Assembly (NCBI GenBank): GCA_017255395.1
Contig: JAFKDC010000005.1
Coordinates: forward strand, 124,001 to 188,000
From: Enemella evansiae
Lineage (GTDB): Bacteria > Pseudomonadota > Alphaproteobacteria > Rhodobacterales > Rhodobacteraceae
DNA length: 64,000 bases
Reading direction: 5' to 3'
A program made the translations under genes and the position numbers. Shown one piece after another: positions 13,158 through 21,769 of this stretch (position 1 is its first letter; each line of letters opens with the position of its first letter). The notes below the pieces were generated by a model that saw nothing but the letters and a program-made list of their open reading frames with translations, had not been told where the DNA came from and ran no database searches.

Positions 13158-14224
13158 GCGGATGCCTTCCGGATCCACTGGTCCACCGCGACGGCGGCGA
13201 TGATCAGCACCCCGATCAGCAGGTAGGTCCACTGCGCGTCCGCCCCCAGAAGGCGCAGGCCCAGCGTGAAGACCCCCACGATCAGCGCCCCGAAGAGCGA
13301 TCCCAGCACGTCCCCGCGCCCGCCGAACAGAGAAATCCCCCCGATCACAACGGCGGTGATCGACTCGATGTTGGCCAGCTGGCCCGAGGTCGGCGACACC
13401 GACCCGATCCGCCCCACAAGGGCCCAGCCGGCGAAGGCGCAGATCAGCCCCGAGGCCATGTAGACGGAAATCAGCACCTTGTCGGTCTCGATCCCCGACA
13501 GCTCTGCCGCTTCCTTGTCGTCTCCGATGGCGTAGACGTGGCGGCCCCAGGCGGTCTGTTTCAGCACGTAGGCAAGGAAGAGGAACAGCACGACCATGAA
13601 GATGGCGCCGTAGGTCAGGCGCGCGCCGCCGATGGCGATCACCGTGCCGAAGAACTGGAACAGCGGCGCCTGAGCCTCGATATCCTGCGCGCGGATCGTC
13701 TCGTTCGCGGAATAGAGGAAGTTGGTCGCCAGCACGATCTGCCACATGCCCAGCGTCACGATGAAGGGCGGCAGCTTGACCTTGGCCACGAGGATGCCGT
13801 TGATGAAGCCCATCAGCGTCCCGCAGGCCAGCCCGCAGAGCACCGCGACAGAGGGCGGCAGCCCGTAACGGAAGGTGAACTGCCCCATCACGACCGAGGA
13901 CAGCACCATGATCGCGCCGACCGAAAGGTCGATGCCAGCGGTCAGGATCACCAGCGACTGCGCCGCCGCGACGATGCCGACGATCTGGACCTGTTGCAGG
14001 ATCAGCGTCAGCGCGAAGGGAGAGAAGAATTTCGACCCCAGCAGCAGGCCGAAGGTGACGATCGACAGGACGAGTACGATCAGCGGCACCAGCGCGGGGT
14101 TCGTGTGCAGCGCGTGCTGGACGGAATAGAGCACCCCCCTGCGTCTTTCGAACTCGGCCACGCCGGAGGTGGCGCCGGACAACGACGATTCGTAGTCCTG
14201 CCCCTTCGAGGCACTCTCTGACAT
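13154..14224 (-). CDS. frcC: Sugar ABC transporter permease, FrcC-like
   Basis: About 356 residues, a polytopic inner-membrane permease of the RbsC/BPD_transp_2 family that forms the channel for sugar uptake. Several hydrophobic segments are visible, e.g. PLIVLVLSIVTFGLLLG and the signature-like GIDLSVGAIMVLSSVVMGQ. ATG 14224 (MSESASKGQDYES) was chosen over an upstream alternative because GGGGGAG lies just before it. The gene follows frcB after a 127-bp gap holding two stable hairpins, an arrangement that often keeps the binding protein more abundant than the membrane parts. Confidence 0.88.
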   Translation of the reverse strand: MSESASKGQDYESSLSGATSGVAEFERRRGVLYSVQHALHTNPALVPLIVLVLSIVTFGLLLGSKFFSPFALTLILQQVQIVGIVAAAQSLVILTAGIDLSVGAIMVLSSVVMGQFTFRYGLPPSVAVLCGLACGTLMGFINGILVAKVKLPPFIVTLGMWQIVLATNFLYSANETIRAQDIEAQAPLFQFFGTVIAIGGARLTYGAIFMVVLFLFLAYVLKQTAWGRHVYAIGDDKEAAELSGIETDKVLISVYMASGLICAFAGWALVGRIGSVSPTSGQLANIESITAVVIGGISLFGGRGDVLGSLFGALIVGVFTLGLRLLGADAQWTYLLIGVLIIAAVAVDQWIRKASA

Positions 14225-14267
14225 GGGTTTGCTCCCCCTGTGTCTGGGTCCGTCTTGATGCACGATC

Positions 14268-14335
14268 CCGGTTCAGCCTAACGCAGGGGAACCGGTCGCG
14301 TCCACGGCGAGGGGGCGGGCCTGCCGCCCCCTCGC
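14268..14335 (-). promoter_or_regulatory. Two hairpins between frcB and frcC
   Basis: A perfect 12-bp stem, GCGAGGGGGCGG (14307-14318) with CCGCCCCCTCGC (14324-14335) around a 5-nt loop, lies 16 bp after the frcB stop. A 7-bp repeat CCGGTTC/GAACCGG (14268-14274, 14289-14295) follows. Neither is followed by a T-run on the transcribed strand. A role as mRNA-stabilising or attenuating structure, rather than full terminator, fits best. Confidence 0.55.
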
Positions 14336-14351
14336 GCCTGTCAGTGCGCCA

Positions 14352-15377
14352 TCAGCCCCAGCAGAGGTCGGTGCCCTCTGCGACCGAAATCGACTCGACG
14401 CCCTCGGCGGGCTTGTCCGTCACCAGCGCCACGCCGGTGTCGAAGAAATCCTTGCCCTCGGTCGGTTCCGGCTTGGTGCCGTCCTCGGCCCATTTGGCAA
14501 TCGCCTCGATGCCCAGCGAGGCCATCTTCAGCGGGTACTGCTGCGAGGTCGCGCCGATCACGCCGTCCGCGACGTTCTGGATGCCGGGGCAACCGCCGTC
14601 GACCGAGACGATCAGCACGTCGTTTTCACGGCCGATGGCCTTCAGCGCCTCGTAGGCACCGGCAGCGGCGGGCTCGTTGATGGTATAGACGACGTTGATC
14701 ATCGGGTCGGAGGCCAGCAGGCTTTCCATGGCGCGGCGGCCGCCCTCTTCGTTGCCCTGCGTGACGTCGTTGCCGACGATGCGCGGGTCTTCCTCGTCGC
14801 CCCACTTGTTGGGGTCCATGACGTCGATGCCGAAGCCGGTCAGGAAGCCCTGGTCGCGCAGCACGCCCACGGTGGGCTGCGACACGGCGAGGTCCAGCAT
14901 GGCGATCTTGGCGTCGGCGGCGGCGTCGCCCAGCTGCGCGGCGGCCCATTTTCCGATCAGCTCACCGGCAAGGAAGTTGTCGGTGGCAAAGGTCGCGTCG
15001 GCGGCGTCGATGGGGTTCAGCGGCGTGTCGAGCGCGATGACGACAAGGCCCGCCTCGCGCGCCTGCTGCACGGCGGGCACGATGCTCGATGTGTCGGAGG
15101 CGGCGATCAGGATGCCCTTGGCACCATCCGCGATGCAGGTCTCAATGGCCTGAACCTGCGTTTCGTGGTCGCCGTCGACCTTGCCCGCGAAGGTCTTCAG
15201 GTCGATGCCAAGCTCTTCGGCCTTGGCGGTCGCGCCTTCCTTCATCTTGACGAAGAAGGGGTTGGTGTCGGTCTTGGTGATCAGGCAGGCACCGACCGAG
15301 TGGCTGGCCGCCTGCGCGCCCGACGCCAGCGCCGCAGCGGTCAGGGCGATTGCCGTACCGGCAAGGAATGTCTTCAT
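14352..15377 (-). CDS. frcB: Sugar ABC transporter substrate-binding protein, FrcB-like
   Basis: About 341 residues, a periplasmic type-I (ribose-binding-like) solute-binding protein. ATG 15377 follows GGGAGGAT. The N-terminus [20 protein letters not shown] is a Sec signal peptide, with likely cleavage after GAQA. The mature chain begins near [20 protein letters not shown], and the IALDTPLNP and VSVDGGCPG hinges are typical. First gene of frcB-frcC-frcA; the divergent frcR and a long palindrome lie upstream. Binding to fructose-type sugars is inferred from the locus. Confidence 0.88.
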   Translation of the reverse strand: MKTFLAGTAIALTAAALASGAQAASHSVGACLITKTDTNPFFVKMKEGATAKAEELGIDLKTFAGKVDGDHETQVQAIETCIADGAKGILIAASDTSSIVPAVQQAREAGLVVIALDTPLNPIDAADATFATDNFLAGELIGKWAAAQLGDAAADAKIAMLDLAVSQPTVGVLRDQGFLTGFGIDVMDPNKWGDEEDPRIVGNDVTQGNEEGGRRAMESLLASDPMINVVYTINEPAAAGAYEALKAIGRENDVLIVSVDGGCPGIQNVADGVIGATSQQYPLKMASLGIEAIAKWAEDGTKPEPTEGKDFFDTGVALVTDKPAEGVESISVAEGTDLCWG

Positions 15378-15468
15378 CGTATCCTCCCAAATAACATAAG
15401 CTCTGCGGCCTGTGACATGACGCCACGGATTCCTCCCGCTATAATCAGGAAACAGATTCGCCTGCTTT

Positions 15469-15509
15469 CTGTCAATCATAAATAAATCAATCACATTTAT
15501 TATTGACAG
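15469..15509. promoter_or_regulatory. Long inverted repeat in the frcR-frcB divergent promoter region
   Basis: CTGTCAATCATAAAT (15469-15483) and ATTTATTATTGACAG (15495-15509) form arms matching at 14 of 15 positions around an 11-nt spacer, in the only AT-rich stretch of this part of the window. It lies between the starts of frcB and frcR, so one ROK repressor dimer could control both genes. A further CTGACAG half-like motif is at about 15523. Function is inferred. Confidence 0.6.
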
Positions 15510-15550
15510 CGCGCTTGTCTTCCTGACAGCCTTCGTTGCGTATCAACCCA

Positions 15551-16798
15551 GTGGAAAAAACCGGCACCACCATGCAAAGCCCTGATAAAAATAAAAAATC
15601 AGAGGCGCAGACCGCGGCCACCTCTTATGCTCGCGGGTCGAACCAATCCGGTGTGCGCGCGCACAACGAGCGGCTTGTGCTGACGCTGATCCGGCAGGTC
15701 GGGGCCCTGCCCAAGGCAGAGATCGCCCGGATGACCGGACTGTCGGCGCAGACGGTGTCGGTGATCATGCGCGCGCTCGAGGCAGAGGGCCTGCTGAAAA
15801 AGGGCGAGCCGCTGCGCGGAAAGGTCGGCCAGCCCTCGGTGCCCATGAGCCTTGTCGCCGAGGGCGCCTATTTCCTTGGCCTCAAGGTCGGGCGGCGGAG
15901 CCTTGAACTTGTGCTGACCGATTTTTACGGCACGGTCGTCGGGCGGCAGGCGCAGGCGCACCGCTTCCCCTCGCCCGATGCGGTGGTGCGCTTCACGATC
16001 GGGGCGATGGAGACACTGCTGGCGGACCTGCCGCAGGACCGGCGCACGCGGGTCGCGGGGCTGGGGATCGCGATCCCCTTCCGCCTGCACGACTGGCCGG
16101 ACCTGCTTGCGCTGGAGCCGGGCGCCATGGACGCCTGGCGCGACCGCGACATCGCCGCCGAAATCGCCGCGCAGTGCAGCTTTCCCGTCTTCCTGCGCAA
16201 CGATGCCTCTGCCGCCTGCGGGGCCGAACTGGTCTTTGGAGATCAGAACAGGCCGCGCGATTTCCTGTACTTCTTCATGGGCTTCTTCGTCGGCGGAGGG
16301 CTGGTTCTGGACAATACGCTGTACACCGGGCGGACCGGGAATGCCGCCGCGCTGGGGTCGATCCCCATCGGCATCGAGGGCACGACGGTCCGGCAACTGG
16401 TCGATGTGGCCTCGCTGGTTTCTCTGGAAAAGGGTTTGAAAGAGGGCGGCCATCCCTCCGAGGCGATCTGGGCCGGCTGCACCGACTGGGATATCCCGGA
16501 GCCGATCCTAGACGCATGGCTGAGGCAGGCGGCAGAGGGGCTGGCCTATGCCATCTTTTCCTCGGCCTGCCTGATCGATTTCGAAAGTGTGATGATCGAC
16601 GGATGGATGCCAGAGCCGGTACGCGCCCGGCTGGTGGATTACACAGCCGAACAGCTGTCCCGGATCAGCATCGCCGGGATCGACATCCCCGAAGTGCGCG
16701 CCGGCACCATCGGCCCGGACGCCCGCGCCCTTGGCGCCGCAAGCCTGCCGCTATCGGAACGCTTTCTTGTGGATCGCAACGCCTTTCTGAAAGGCTGA
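15551..16798 (+). CDS. frcR: ROK-family transcriptional repressor of the frc importer
   Basis: About 415 residues. The N-terminal winged helix (ALPKAEIARMTGLSAQTVSV) is followed by a sugar-kinase-like ROK domain with LRNDASAACGAELVFG. The cysteine zinc motif found in many ROK proteins is not seen. Start uncertain: GTG 15551, ATG 15572 (MQSPDKNKK) or TTG 15536 are possible and none has a strong ribosome site. Divergent orientation from frcBCA with a long palindrome between them supports local repression lifted by sugar. Confidence 0.8.
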   Translation: MEKTGTTMQSPDKNKKSEAQTAATSYARGSNQSGVRAHNERLVLTLIRQVGALPKAEIARMTGLSAQTVSVIMRALEAEGLLKKGEPLRGKVGQPSVPMSLVAEGAYFLGLKVGRRSLELVLTDFYGTVVGRQAQAHRFPSPDAVVRFTIGAMETLLADLPQDRRTRVAGLGIAIPFRLHDWPDLLALEPGAMDAWRDRDIAAEIAAQCSFPVFLRNDASAACGAELVFGDQNRPRDFLYFFMGFFVGGGLVLDNTLYTGRTGNAAALGSIPIGIEGTTVRQLVDVASLVSLEKGLKEGGHPSEAIWAGCTDWDIPEPILDAWLRQAAEGLAYAIFSSACLIDFESVMIDGWMPEPVRARLVDYTAEQLSRISIAGIDIPEVRAGTIGPDARALGAASLPLSERFLVDRNAFLKG

Positions 16799-17002
16799 GC
16801 GCGCCGGGGGCCTTTGGATATCGCCCCCGCCTGCTGCCCGGGCGCGGCAAGATACCAACCCGCACCGCCGGACGCAGAGGTCTCAGCCCCGCCCCTGCGC
16901 CCTCCGACCCTTTCGAACAACCCGCACCGCCAGAAGCAGCCCCCGAACCTTTCGGGCACCCCATTCCGCAGCGTGTCGCCGCCAAGGCCCCGGCGTCCCG
17001 CC

Positions 17003-18247
17003 TCAGCCCCAAGTCGCAAGGGCTGCCGCAAGCTCTGGATGGTCCTGCGCCTGCGCCTCCAGAGAGCGCCCTGCCGCCGCCGCATCCCAGGCCTGCCGGA
17101 TCGCGCGCACGCCGCCCGCCGCACCGCCGGGGTGCCCGTGGATGCCGCCGCCGCCAAGGTACATCAGGCCAAGCGTGCCGCCGGTGCGATTGTAGGTATC
17201 CACCGCCTGCCCGCCCCACTGGCCGGAACAGACCACCGGCAGCGCGCAATCCTCGGGCGCGAAGATCGGCGTCGTCACCGCCTCGAAGCTGCGCAGAAAG
17301 CTCTCGTCCGGCTCCCAGTACTTGGCCCGTATGCCGTTGATCTGGAACTGGTCGACCCCCAGCAGGCGCCAGATCTTCTGGTAGGCGCGAAACTCCATCC
17401 CGAAGGCCGGATGCCGCGTCAGCACGTCCCAGCCGTTGCGATGCGCATGCAGGCACAGCCGCGAGCGCCTGCGCAGGTAGGTCATGCCGCCGAAACCAAT
17501 GGCGTTGATGTTCACCACCGCCGCATTGCCGCCGTGCTCCAGCACCAGATCGTGGTTCGCCATCATCTCTTCGGGATCGGCGGAAGAGATGCCCCAGGCG
17601 TACATCACCCGCTTGCCGGTCTTCTGCTCATGGTCGCGGATCACCGGCATGATCGCCTTCAGCCGGTCCTCCAGCAGCGAGTAACCGGGGCTCATCAGCT
17701 TTTCGTCGTCCTTGATGAAATCGACACCGGCCTCGCACAGCTCTTTCACCACCGCCGCCGTTTCCCCGGGCAACAGCCCCAGCGACGGCTTGATGATAGA
17801 GGCGATCATGACGCCCTCGTCCACGCCCATCAGGCGGCGCGAGCCCGCCACGCCGAACTGCGGCCCGGGGTGGCAGGACCATTCGGCCGGCAGGTCGATG
17901 TCCATCACCCGGGCGCCGGTCAGCCCGCGCACGGACCAGACGCCATGCACGCAGATCGTCATCAGCGCCGCGACATCGGTGCCCACGGCCTCCATCGGGA
18001 AGGAAATCTTCACGTCGGCGCGGTGGAACGGGCCGGGCCGGTCGTCCGGCAGGCCCGACCGCTCTGCATCCGCCAGCATGGTCACCTGCTCAACCCGGGC
18101 GGCGCAGCGCGCGCGCACCGCATCGGTTTCGCCGGGCAGCGCCGTGAAGGTGCCGGTCGACTGGTCCGAGGCGACCTTGACCGCCAGAGCCTCGATGTCG
18201 TCGGGCGTTTCCAGCCGGTAGGTGACGGTGATCCTGCTCTCGGTCAT
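17003..18247 (-). CDS. oiaX: RuBisCO-like protein, probable 3-oxo-isoapionate-4-phosphate decarboxylase
   Basis: About 414 residues, RuBisCO large-chain fold. ATG 18247 is preferred to the upstream in-frame ATG because GGAGGGG stands just before it. The KPSLGL block (Lys about 153) and FIKDDE (Lys about 179, Asp 181, Glu 182) match the RuBisCO metal/carbamate site. The loop-6 lysine region is replaced (FQINGIRAKYW), so it is not a carboxylase. With the neighbouring apionate oxidoisomerase and DUF1537 kinase it fits the RLPs of D-apionate catabolism. These are either decarboxylases (OiaX, giving L-erythrulose 1-phosphate) or transcarboxylase/hydrolases (OiaT). I favour OiaX because isomerases for its product lie 9 kb away. 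Confidence 0.7.
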   Translation of the reverse strand: MTESRITVTYRLETPDDIEALAVKVASDQSTGTFTALPGETDAVRARCAARVEQVTMLADAERSGLPDDRPGPFHRADVKISFPMEAVGTDVAALMTICVHGVWSVRGLTGARVMDIDLPAEWSCHPGPQFGVAGSRRLMGVDEGVMIASIIKPSLGLLPGETAAVVKELCEAGVDFIKDDEKLMSPGYSLLEDRLKAIMPVIRDHEQKTGKRVMYAWGISSADPEEMMANHDLVLEHGGNAAVVNINAIGFGGMTYLRRRSRLCLHAHRNGWDVLTRHPAFGMEFRAYQKIWRLLGVDQFQINGIRAKYWEPDESFLRSFEAVTTPIFAPEDCALPVVCSGQWGGQAVDTYNRTGGTLGLMYLGGGGIHGHPGGAAGGVRAIRQAWDAAAAGRSLEAQAQDHPELAAALATWG

Positions 18248-18286
18248 GGCAACCCCTCCGAACGCCGCGTTCACGGATCAGTAATA

Positions 18287-18301
18287 CTCATCATACCTGT
18301 T
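18287..18301. promoter_or_regulatory. GntR-type operator candidate, copy A
   Basis: CTCATCATACCTGTT in the divergent gap between oiaX and apdH. It matches CTGATCATACCAGTT at 21696-21710 in 13 of 15 positions. The latter resembles the FadR-subfamily palindrome (CTGGTnnGAyCAG on the other strand). A GntR gene lies between the two copies. Confidence 0.45.
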
Positions 18302-18354
18302 GGCAACCACCGCCGCATGAGGCATGGTCGCGCTGCCATTAAGGGAGGGTCGCC

Positions 18355-19374
18355 ATGAAAGTCGCGCTGATCGGATGCGGGTTCTTTGCCATCAACCAGC
18401 TGCATGGCTGGCAGGATGCCACGGGGGCCGAGGTGGTGGCGGTCTGCGATCGCGACCCCGAGCGGCTGCGCTTGGTGCAGGAGCAGTTCGGCGTGACCCG
18501 CACCTATACCGACGCGCGCGAGATGTTCGCCGAGGGCGGCTTTGACACCGTCGACATCGCCACCACGGTCCAGTCGCACCGCCCGCTGGTCGAGCTGGCC
18601 GCCCGCCACGGCGTGCACGTGATCTGCCAGAAGCCCTTCGCCCAGACCATGCAGGACGCCCGCGCCATGGTCAGCGCCGTCGAGGCCAGCGGCAAGGTGC
18701 TGATGGTGCACGAGAACTTCCGCTGGCAAAGCGCCCTGCGCGCGGCCATCGACGCCCTGCGCGGTGGCGCCATCGGCACCCCCTTCTTTGGCCGCGTATC
18801 CTTCCGGTCGGGCTATGACGTGTTCAGCGGCCAGCCCTACCTGGCAGAGGGCGAACGCTTCATCATCGAGGATCTGGGCATCCATATCCTCGACGTTGCC
18901 CGCGCGCTGTTCGGCGACGTGCGCCGCCTGACCGCGACCACAAGGCGCATCAACCCCGGCATCGAAGGCGAGGATGTCGCCACCATGCTGCTGGAACACA
19001 AGGACGGCGTGACCTGCCTCGTCGATTGCTCCTACGCCACACAGCGCGAACCCGAGACCTTTCCCGAAAGCCTGCTGGAAATCGACGGCACCGGCGGCAC
19101 CCTGCGGCTGGACGCGGGCTACCGGCTGTCGATCCAGACGCCCGGGGGGGCCGAGACGCGCGATGTCAGCCCGCCGGTGCTGCCCTGGGCCGCGCGGCCC
19201 TGGCACAACATCCAGGAAAGCGTGGCGCTGATCCAGCAGCACTTCGTCGACAGCGTCGCGGCGGGCAGGCAGCCCGAAACCTCGGGCGCCGACAACGTGC
19301 TGACGCTGGCGCTGGTCGAGGCGGCCTATCTGTCCGCGGCCGAACACCGCACTGTCGAATTGTCGGAAATCTGA
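18355..19374 (+). CDS. apdH: Gfo/Idh/MocA oxidoreductase, probable D-apiose dehydrogenase
   Basis: 339 residues. An N-terminal Rossmann domain (VALIGCGFFAINQLHGW) is followed by the family's central lysine motif in the variant form CQKPFAQTMQDA, where most relatives have EKP. IIEDLGIHILDVARALFGD lies in the substrate half. Expected to oxidise D-apiose (or a close branched sugar) to the lactone with NAD(P). It is divergent from the RuBisCO-like gene and precedes the GntR regulator by 54 bp. The specific substrate rests on context: the apionate-specific ApnO is encoded in the same cluster. No lactonase is visible nearby. Confidence 0.68.
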   Translation: MKVALIGCGFFAINQLHGWQDATGAEVVAVCDRDPERLRLVQEQFGVTRTYTDAREMFAEGGFDTVDIATTVQSHRPLVELAARHGVHVICQKPFAQTMQDARAMVSAVEASGKVLMVHENFRWQSALRAAIDALRGGAIGTPFFGRVSFRSGYDVFSGQPYLAEGERFIIEDLGIHILDVARALFGDVRRLTATTRRINPGIEGEDVATMLLEHKDGVTCLVDCSYATQREPETFPESLLEIDGTGGTLRLDAGYRLSIQTPGGAETRDVSPPVLPWAARPWHNIQESVALIQQHFVDSVAAGRQPETSGADNVLTLALVEAAYLSAAEHRTVELSEI

Positions 19375-19428
19375 CGGCTTTCCCGCCCCGAGGCCTTGCG
19401 CCATCATGCGCGAAACGAAGGAGAGGCC

Positions 19429-20163
19429 ATGACAAGCGAACCCGAGAAGATTACCCGGCGCAAGCTGTCGGACGAGGTGCTCGACCGCCTGCGCAAGATG
19501 ATCATCGCGGGAGAGTTGCGGCCCGGCGACACCATGCCGTCGGAACGGGCGCTGATGGCGCGCTTCGGCGTCGGGCGTCCCGCCGTGCGCGAGGCGCTGC
19601 AGACGCTGCACAACAGCGGGCTGATAACCATCAGCCACGGCGAACGGTCGCGGGTGAACCAGATCGACGCCGAAACGGTCTTCACCCAGTCCGACGACAT
19701 CATCCGGCTGGTGCTGGCCATGGAACCCGCCAACGTCGACCACCTGCGCGAGGCGCGGCGGATGTTCGAGCTGGGCATGGTCCGGCTGGCCGCCGAGCGG
19801 CGCACCGAGGACGACCTCTTTGACCTTGAGGACACCATCGTCCGGCAGCGCGCCTACCTGTCGCAGGACATGCAGCACTTCATCGCCGCCGACATGGCCT
19901 TCCATTCCAAGATCGCGCAGATCGCGGGCAATCCGATCATCCACGCGGTGTCTCGCGCCATGGTCGGCTGGCTCTTCGCCTTCCATCAGGGGATGCTGCA
20001 CTGGTCCGGCAACGAAGAGGTGACGCTGTCCGAACACCAGCGCATCCTGGACCGCCTGCGCGCGCGGGATGCCGAGGGCGCCGTGGCCGAGATGGCCACG
20101 CATCTCGACCGCTCCAGCGAGGCCTTTTCCCTGCACCGCGAGGGCGAGGGCGGAAAGGCCTGA
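19429..20163 (+). CDS. FadR-subfamily GntR transcriptional regulator
   Basis: About 244 residues. The winged helix-turn-helix (GDTMPSERALMARFGVGRPA) is followed by an FCD-type helical ligand domain (residues ~85-235) with metal/ligand-site-like histidines in DMAFHSKIAQIAGN and LSEHQRILDRL. ATG 19429 follows AAGGAGAGG, so the in-frame upstream start at 19396 is rejected. It sits in the middle of the apionate cluster. Two near-identical 15-mers in the two divergent promoter gaps on either side are its most likely operators. The effector is unknown. Confidence 0.85.
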   Translation: MTSEPEKITRRKLSDEVLDRLRKMIIAGELRPGDTMPSERALMARFGVGRPAVREALQTLHNSGLITISHGERSRVNQIDAETVFTQSDDIIRLVLAMEPANVDHLREARRMFELGMVRLAAERRTEDDLFDLEDTIVRQRAYLSQDMQHFIAADMAFHSKIAQIAGNPIIHAVSRAMVGWLFAFHQGMLHWSGNEEVTLSEHQRILDRLRARDAEGAVAEMATHLDRSSEAFSLHREGEGGKA

Positions 20164-20304
20164 AGCGGCGGCACCGCCCGGGATGGCAGACGCGATCCAG
20201 ACGCCACCGGCCCGGTGCGCCGGAACCGCCCCCGCGCCAGCTGCGCCGTCACCCGGTCCGGCGGCAGCCCCCGTAGCGGGCCGCAATCGCCATGACGCGC
20301 GGGA

Positions 20305-21666
20305 TCAGCCGCGCGGGCCGCCGCCGTCGCGGATCCAGCCAAAGAAGTCCTCGCTGCCCATCTGCCCGCCCTTCAGCGCGATCTGCAACCCGTCGTGGAT
20401 GCCGCCGCCATGGCCGACACAAAGCGGCGCGGCGGGGATCGTCGGCGCCAGCGCCTGAAGCGCCTCGATACCCAGCGCGCGCATCCCGTGCCCCGATGTG
20501 TCGCCGCCCGAGATCACCGCCCGGCGCAGCCCGGTTTCCCGCAGGATGCCGTCCAGGATGCGACCCAGGGCCTTGCCGATCATCTCGTTGGCCTCGGGGC
20601 CGCTCATGGTTCCGCTCGTCAGCGCCGCGCGCACGGCGGCAACCACCGGGTCGTCCGGGCCGGTGGCGGAACAGACCAGCGGGCTGGCCCGCGACGCGGC
20701 GCCCGCCTCGATGGCCCTGGCGATCTCGCTGTCCAGTTGCGCGGGGTCGCGAATGACGCTGGCCGCGTCGAAGCGGATCACCTCGAACCCGTTCGCCGCC
20801 GCCCACGCGATCTGTCGCGCGGTCGAGGGCGAGACGGACCCCGACACGACGGCGATGCGCTCGACCCGTCCCGCGCCAGTCAGGGGCTGTGACGGCGGGA
20901 TCAGCCCGGCCTTCTGCCAATGCCGGACCAGCGCGTATTCCACGCCCTGCGACCCCGCGACAAAGCCCATTTCCGCGCGGTTCTCCCACAGCAGGCGCCC
21001 GGCGGCCTGCTCTGTCACCGGGTCCATCGAGTCGATGGACACCATGCGCGCCCCCGCCTGCAACGCTTGATCCAGCGCCGCCTGCGGATCGGACCACAGC
21101 GCCTCCAGATCCACCAGCGCCGAGGGCAGGTCGGTCTGCGCGGCGAGGTGTTTCAGCAGGTCCGATTCATGCATCGGGGTGACCGGGTGGCGCGCCATGA
21201 CCGGGTGACGGTCCAGCCGGAAGACGCCGTCGAAAGTGCCCGCGAAGAGATGCCCGAAGGCCTGATAGCGCCGGTTCTGCGGCGCGCCGGTCAGCACCGG
21301 GGCGGCGCGGCTGCCGGTCACCTCCAGCCCGATCTCGATGGCCTTGCCGATATTCCCCGAGCTCGGCGCGGAATCGAAGGTCGAACAGACCTTGTAGTGC
21401 AAGAGCGGCGCGCCCAACCCCTTCAGAAAGGTGAAGGGCCCCGGCAGGTTGGCCGCCATCCACTCTGGCCCCTCGGTCCGCGCGGTCGAGGCGATACCCA
21501 CCGCCTGCGCATCGCGGAAGCGCTCCATCAGGGCGGGCGACGGGATGTCGGAAAACAGCACCGTGTCGATCCCGGCAAAGGCCAGCACCTCCATCACCGA
21601 GGTCGACCCGGTAAAGTCGTCCCCGAACCAGCTCAGCAGTCGCGCCACAGCCACCCCCGAATTCAT
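20305..21666 (-). CDS. oiaK: DUF1537 four-carbon acid sugar kinase, probable 3-oxo-isoapionate kinase
   Basis: About 453 residues, two-domain DUF1537 kinase. The N-terminal LLSWFGDDFTGSTSVMEVLA and C-terminal VISGGDTSGHGMRALGIEAL and VGHGGGIHDGLQIALKGGQM are family signatures. ATP-dependent phosphorylation of 3-oxo-isoapionate at C4 is expected between ApnO and the RuBisCO-like enzyme. ATG 21666 was chosen (motif then ~20 residues in); GTG 21690 is an alternative and neither has a strong ribosome site. Divergent from apnO across a gap with two palindromes. Other DUF1537 members act on threonate or erythronate, so specificity is inferred from neighbours. Confidence 0.75.
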   Translation of the reverse strand: MNSGVAVARLLSWFGDDFTGSTSVMEVLAFAGIDTVLFSDIPSPALMERFRDAQAVGIASTARTEGPEWMAANLPGPFTFLKGLGAPLLHYKVCSTFDSAPSSGNIGKAIEIGLEVTGSRAAPVLTGAPQNRRYQAFGHLFAGTFDGVFRLDRHPVMARHPVTPMHESDLLKHLAAQTDLPSALVDLEALWSDPQAALDQALQAGARMVSIDSMDPVTEQAAGRLLWENRAEMGFVAGSQGVEYALVRHWQKAGLIPPSQPLTGAGRVERIAVVSGSVSPSTARQIAWAAANGFEVIRFDAASVIRDPAQLDSEIARAIEAGAASRASPLVCSATGPDDPVVAAVRAALTSGTMSGPEANEMIGKALGRILDGILRETGLRRAVISGGDTSGHGMRALGIEALQALAPTIPAAPLCVGHGGGIHDGLQIALKGGQMGSEDFFGWIRDGGGPRG

Positions 21667-21695
21667 TGTTGACAGGTTAATCGCCCGCACATTAT

Positions 21696-21710
21696 CTGAT
21701 CATACCAGTT
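21696..21710. promoter_or_regulatory. GntR-type operator candidate, copy B
   Basis: CTGATCATACCAGTT in the oiaK-apnO divergent gap, the partner of copy A at 18287. On the minus strand it reads AACTGGTATGATCAG, containing CTGGTnnGAyCAG, close to the FadR-subfamily consensus. Confidence 0.5.
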
Positions 21711-21720
21711 ATTCAAGCCC

Positions 21721-21739
21721 GGTTAACGAGCCGTTAACC
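21721..21739. promoter_or_regulatory. Perfect 19-bp inverted repeat upstream of apnO
   Basis: GGTTAACG (21721-21728), 3-nt spacer, CGTTAACC (21732-21739): perfect 8-bp arms ending 30 bp before the apnO start codon. No T-run follows, so an operator is more likely than a terminator. The binding protein is unknown, and the sequence differs from the GntR-type 15-mer just upstream. Confidence 0.5.
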
Positions 21740-21769
21740 CGTGGGCTGTCCCGGGATGGAGGAAACATC

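Noticed and set aside
13062-13745. A 227-codon minus-strand frame overlapping frcC
   Set aside because: It runs in another frame within the well-supported permease gene; only its last 31 codons (the bridging mini-ORF) are of interest.
17003-18247. True RuBisCO or methylthioribulose enolase
   Set aside because: The loop-6 lysine region is missing and no small subunit or methionine-salvage gene is near; apionate genes flank it.
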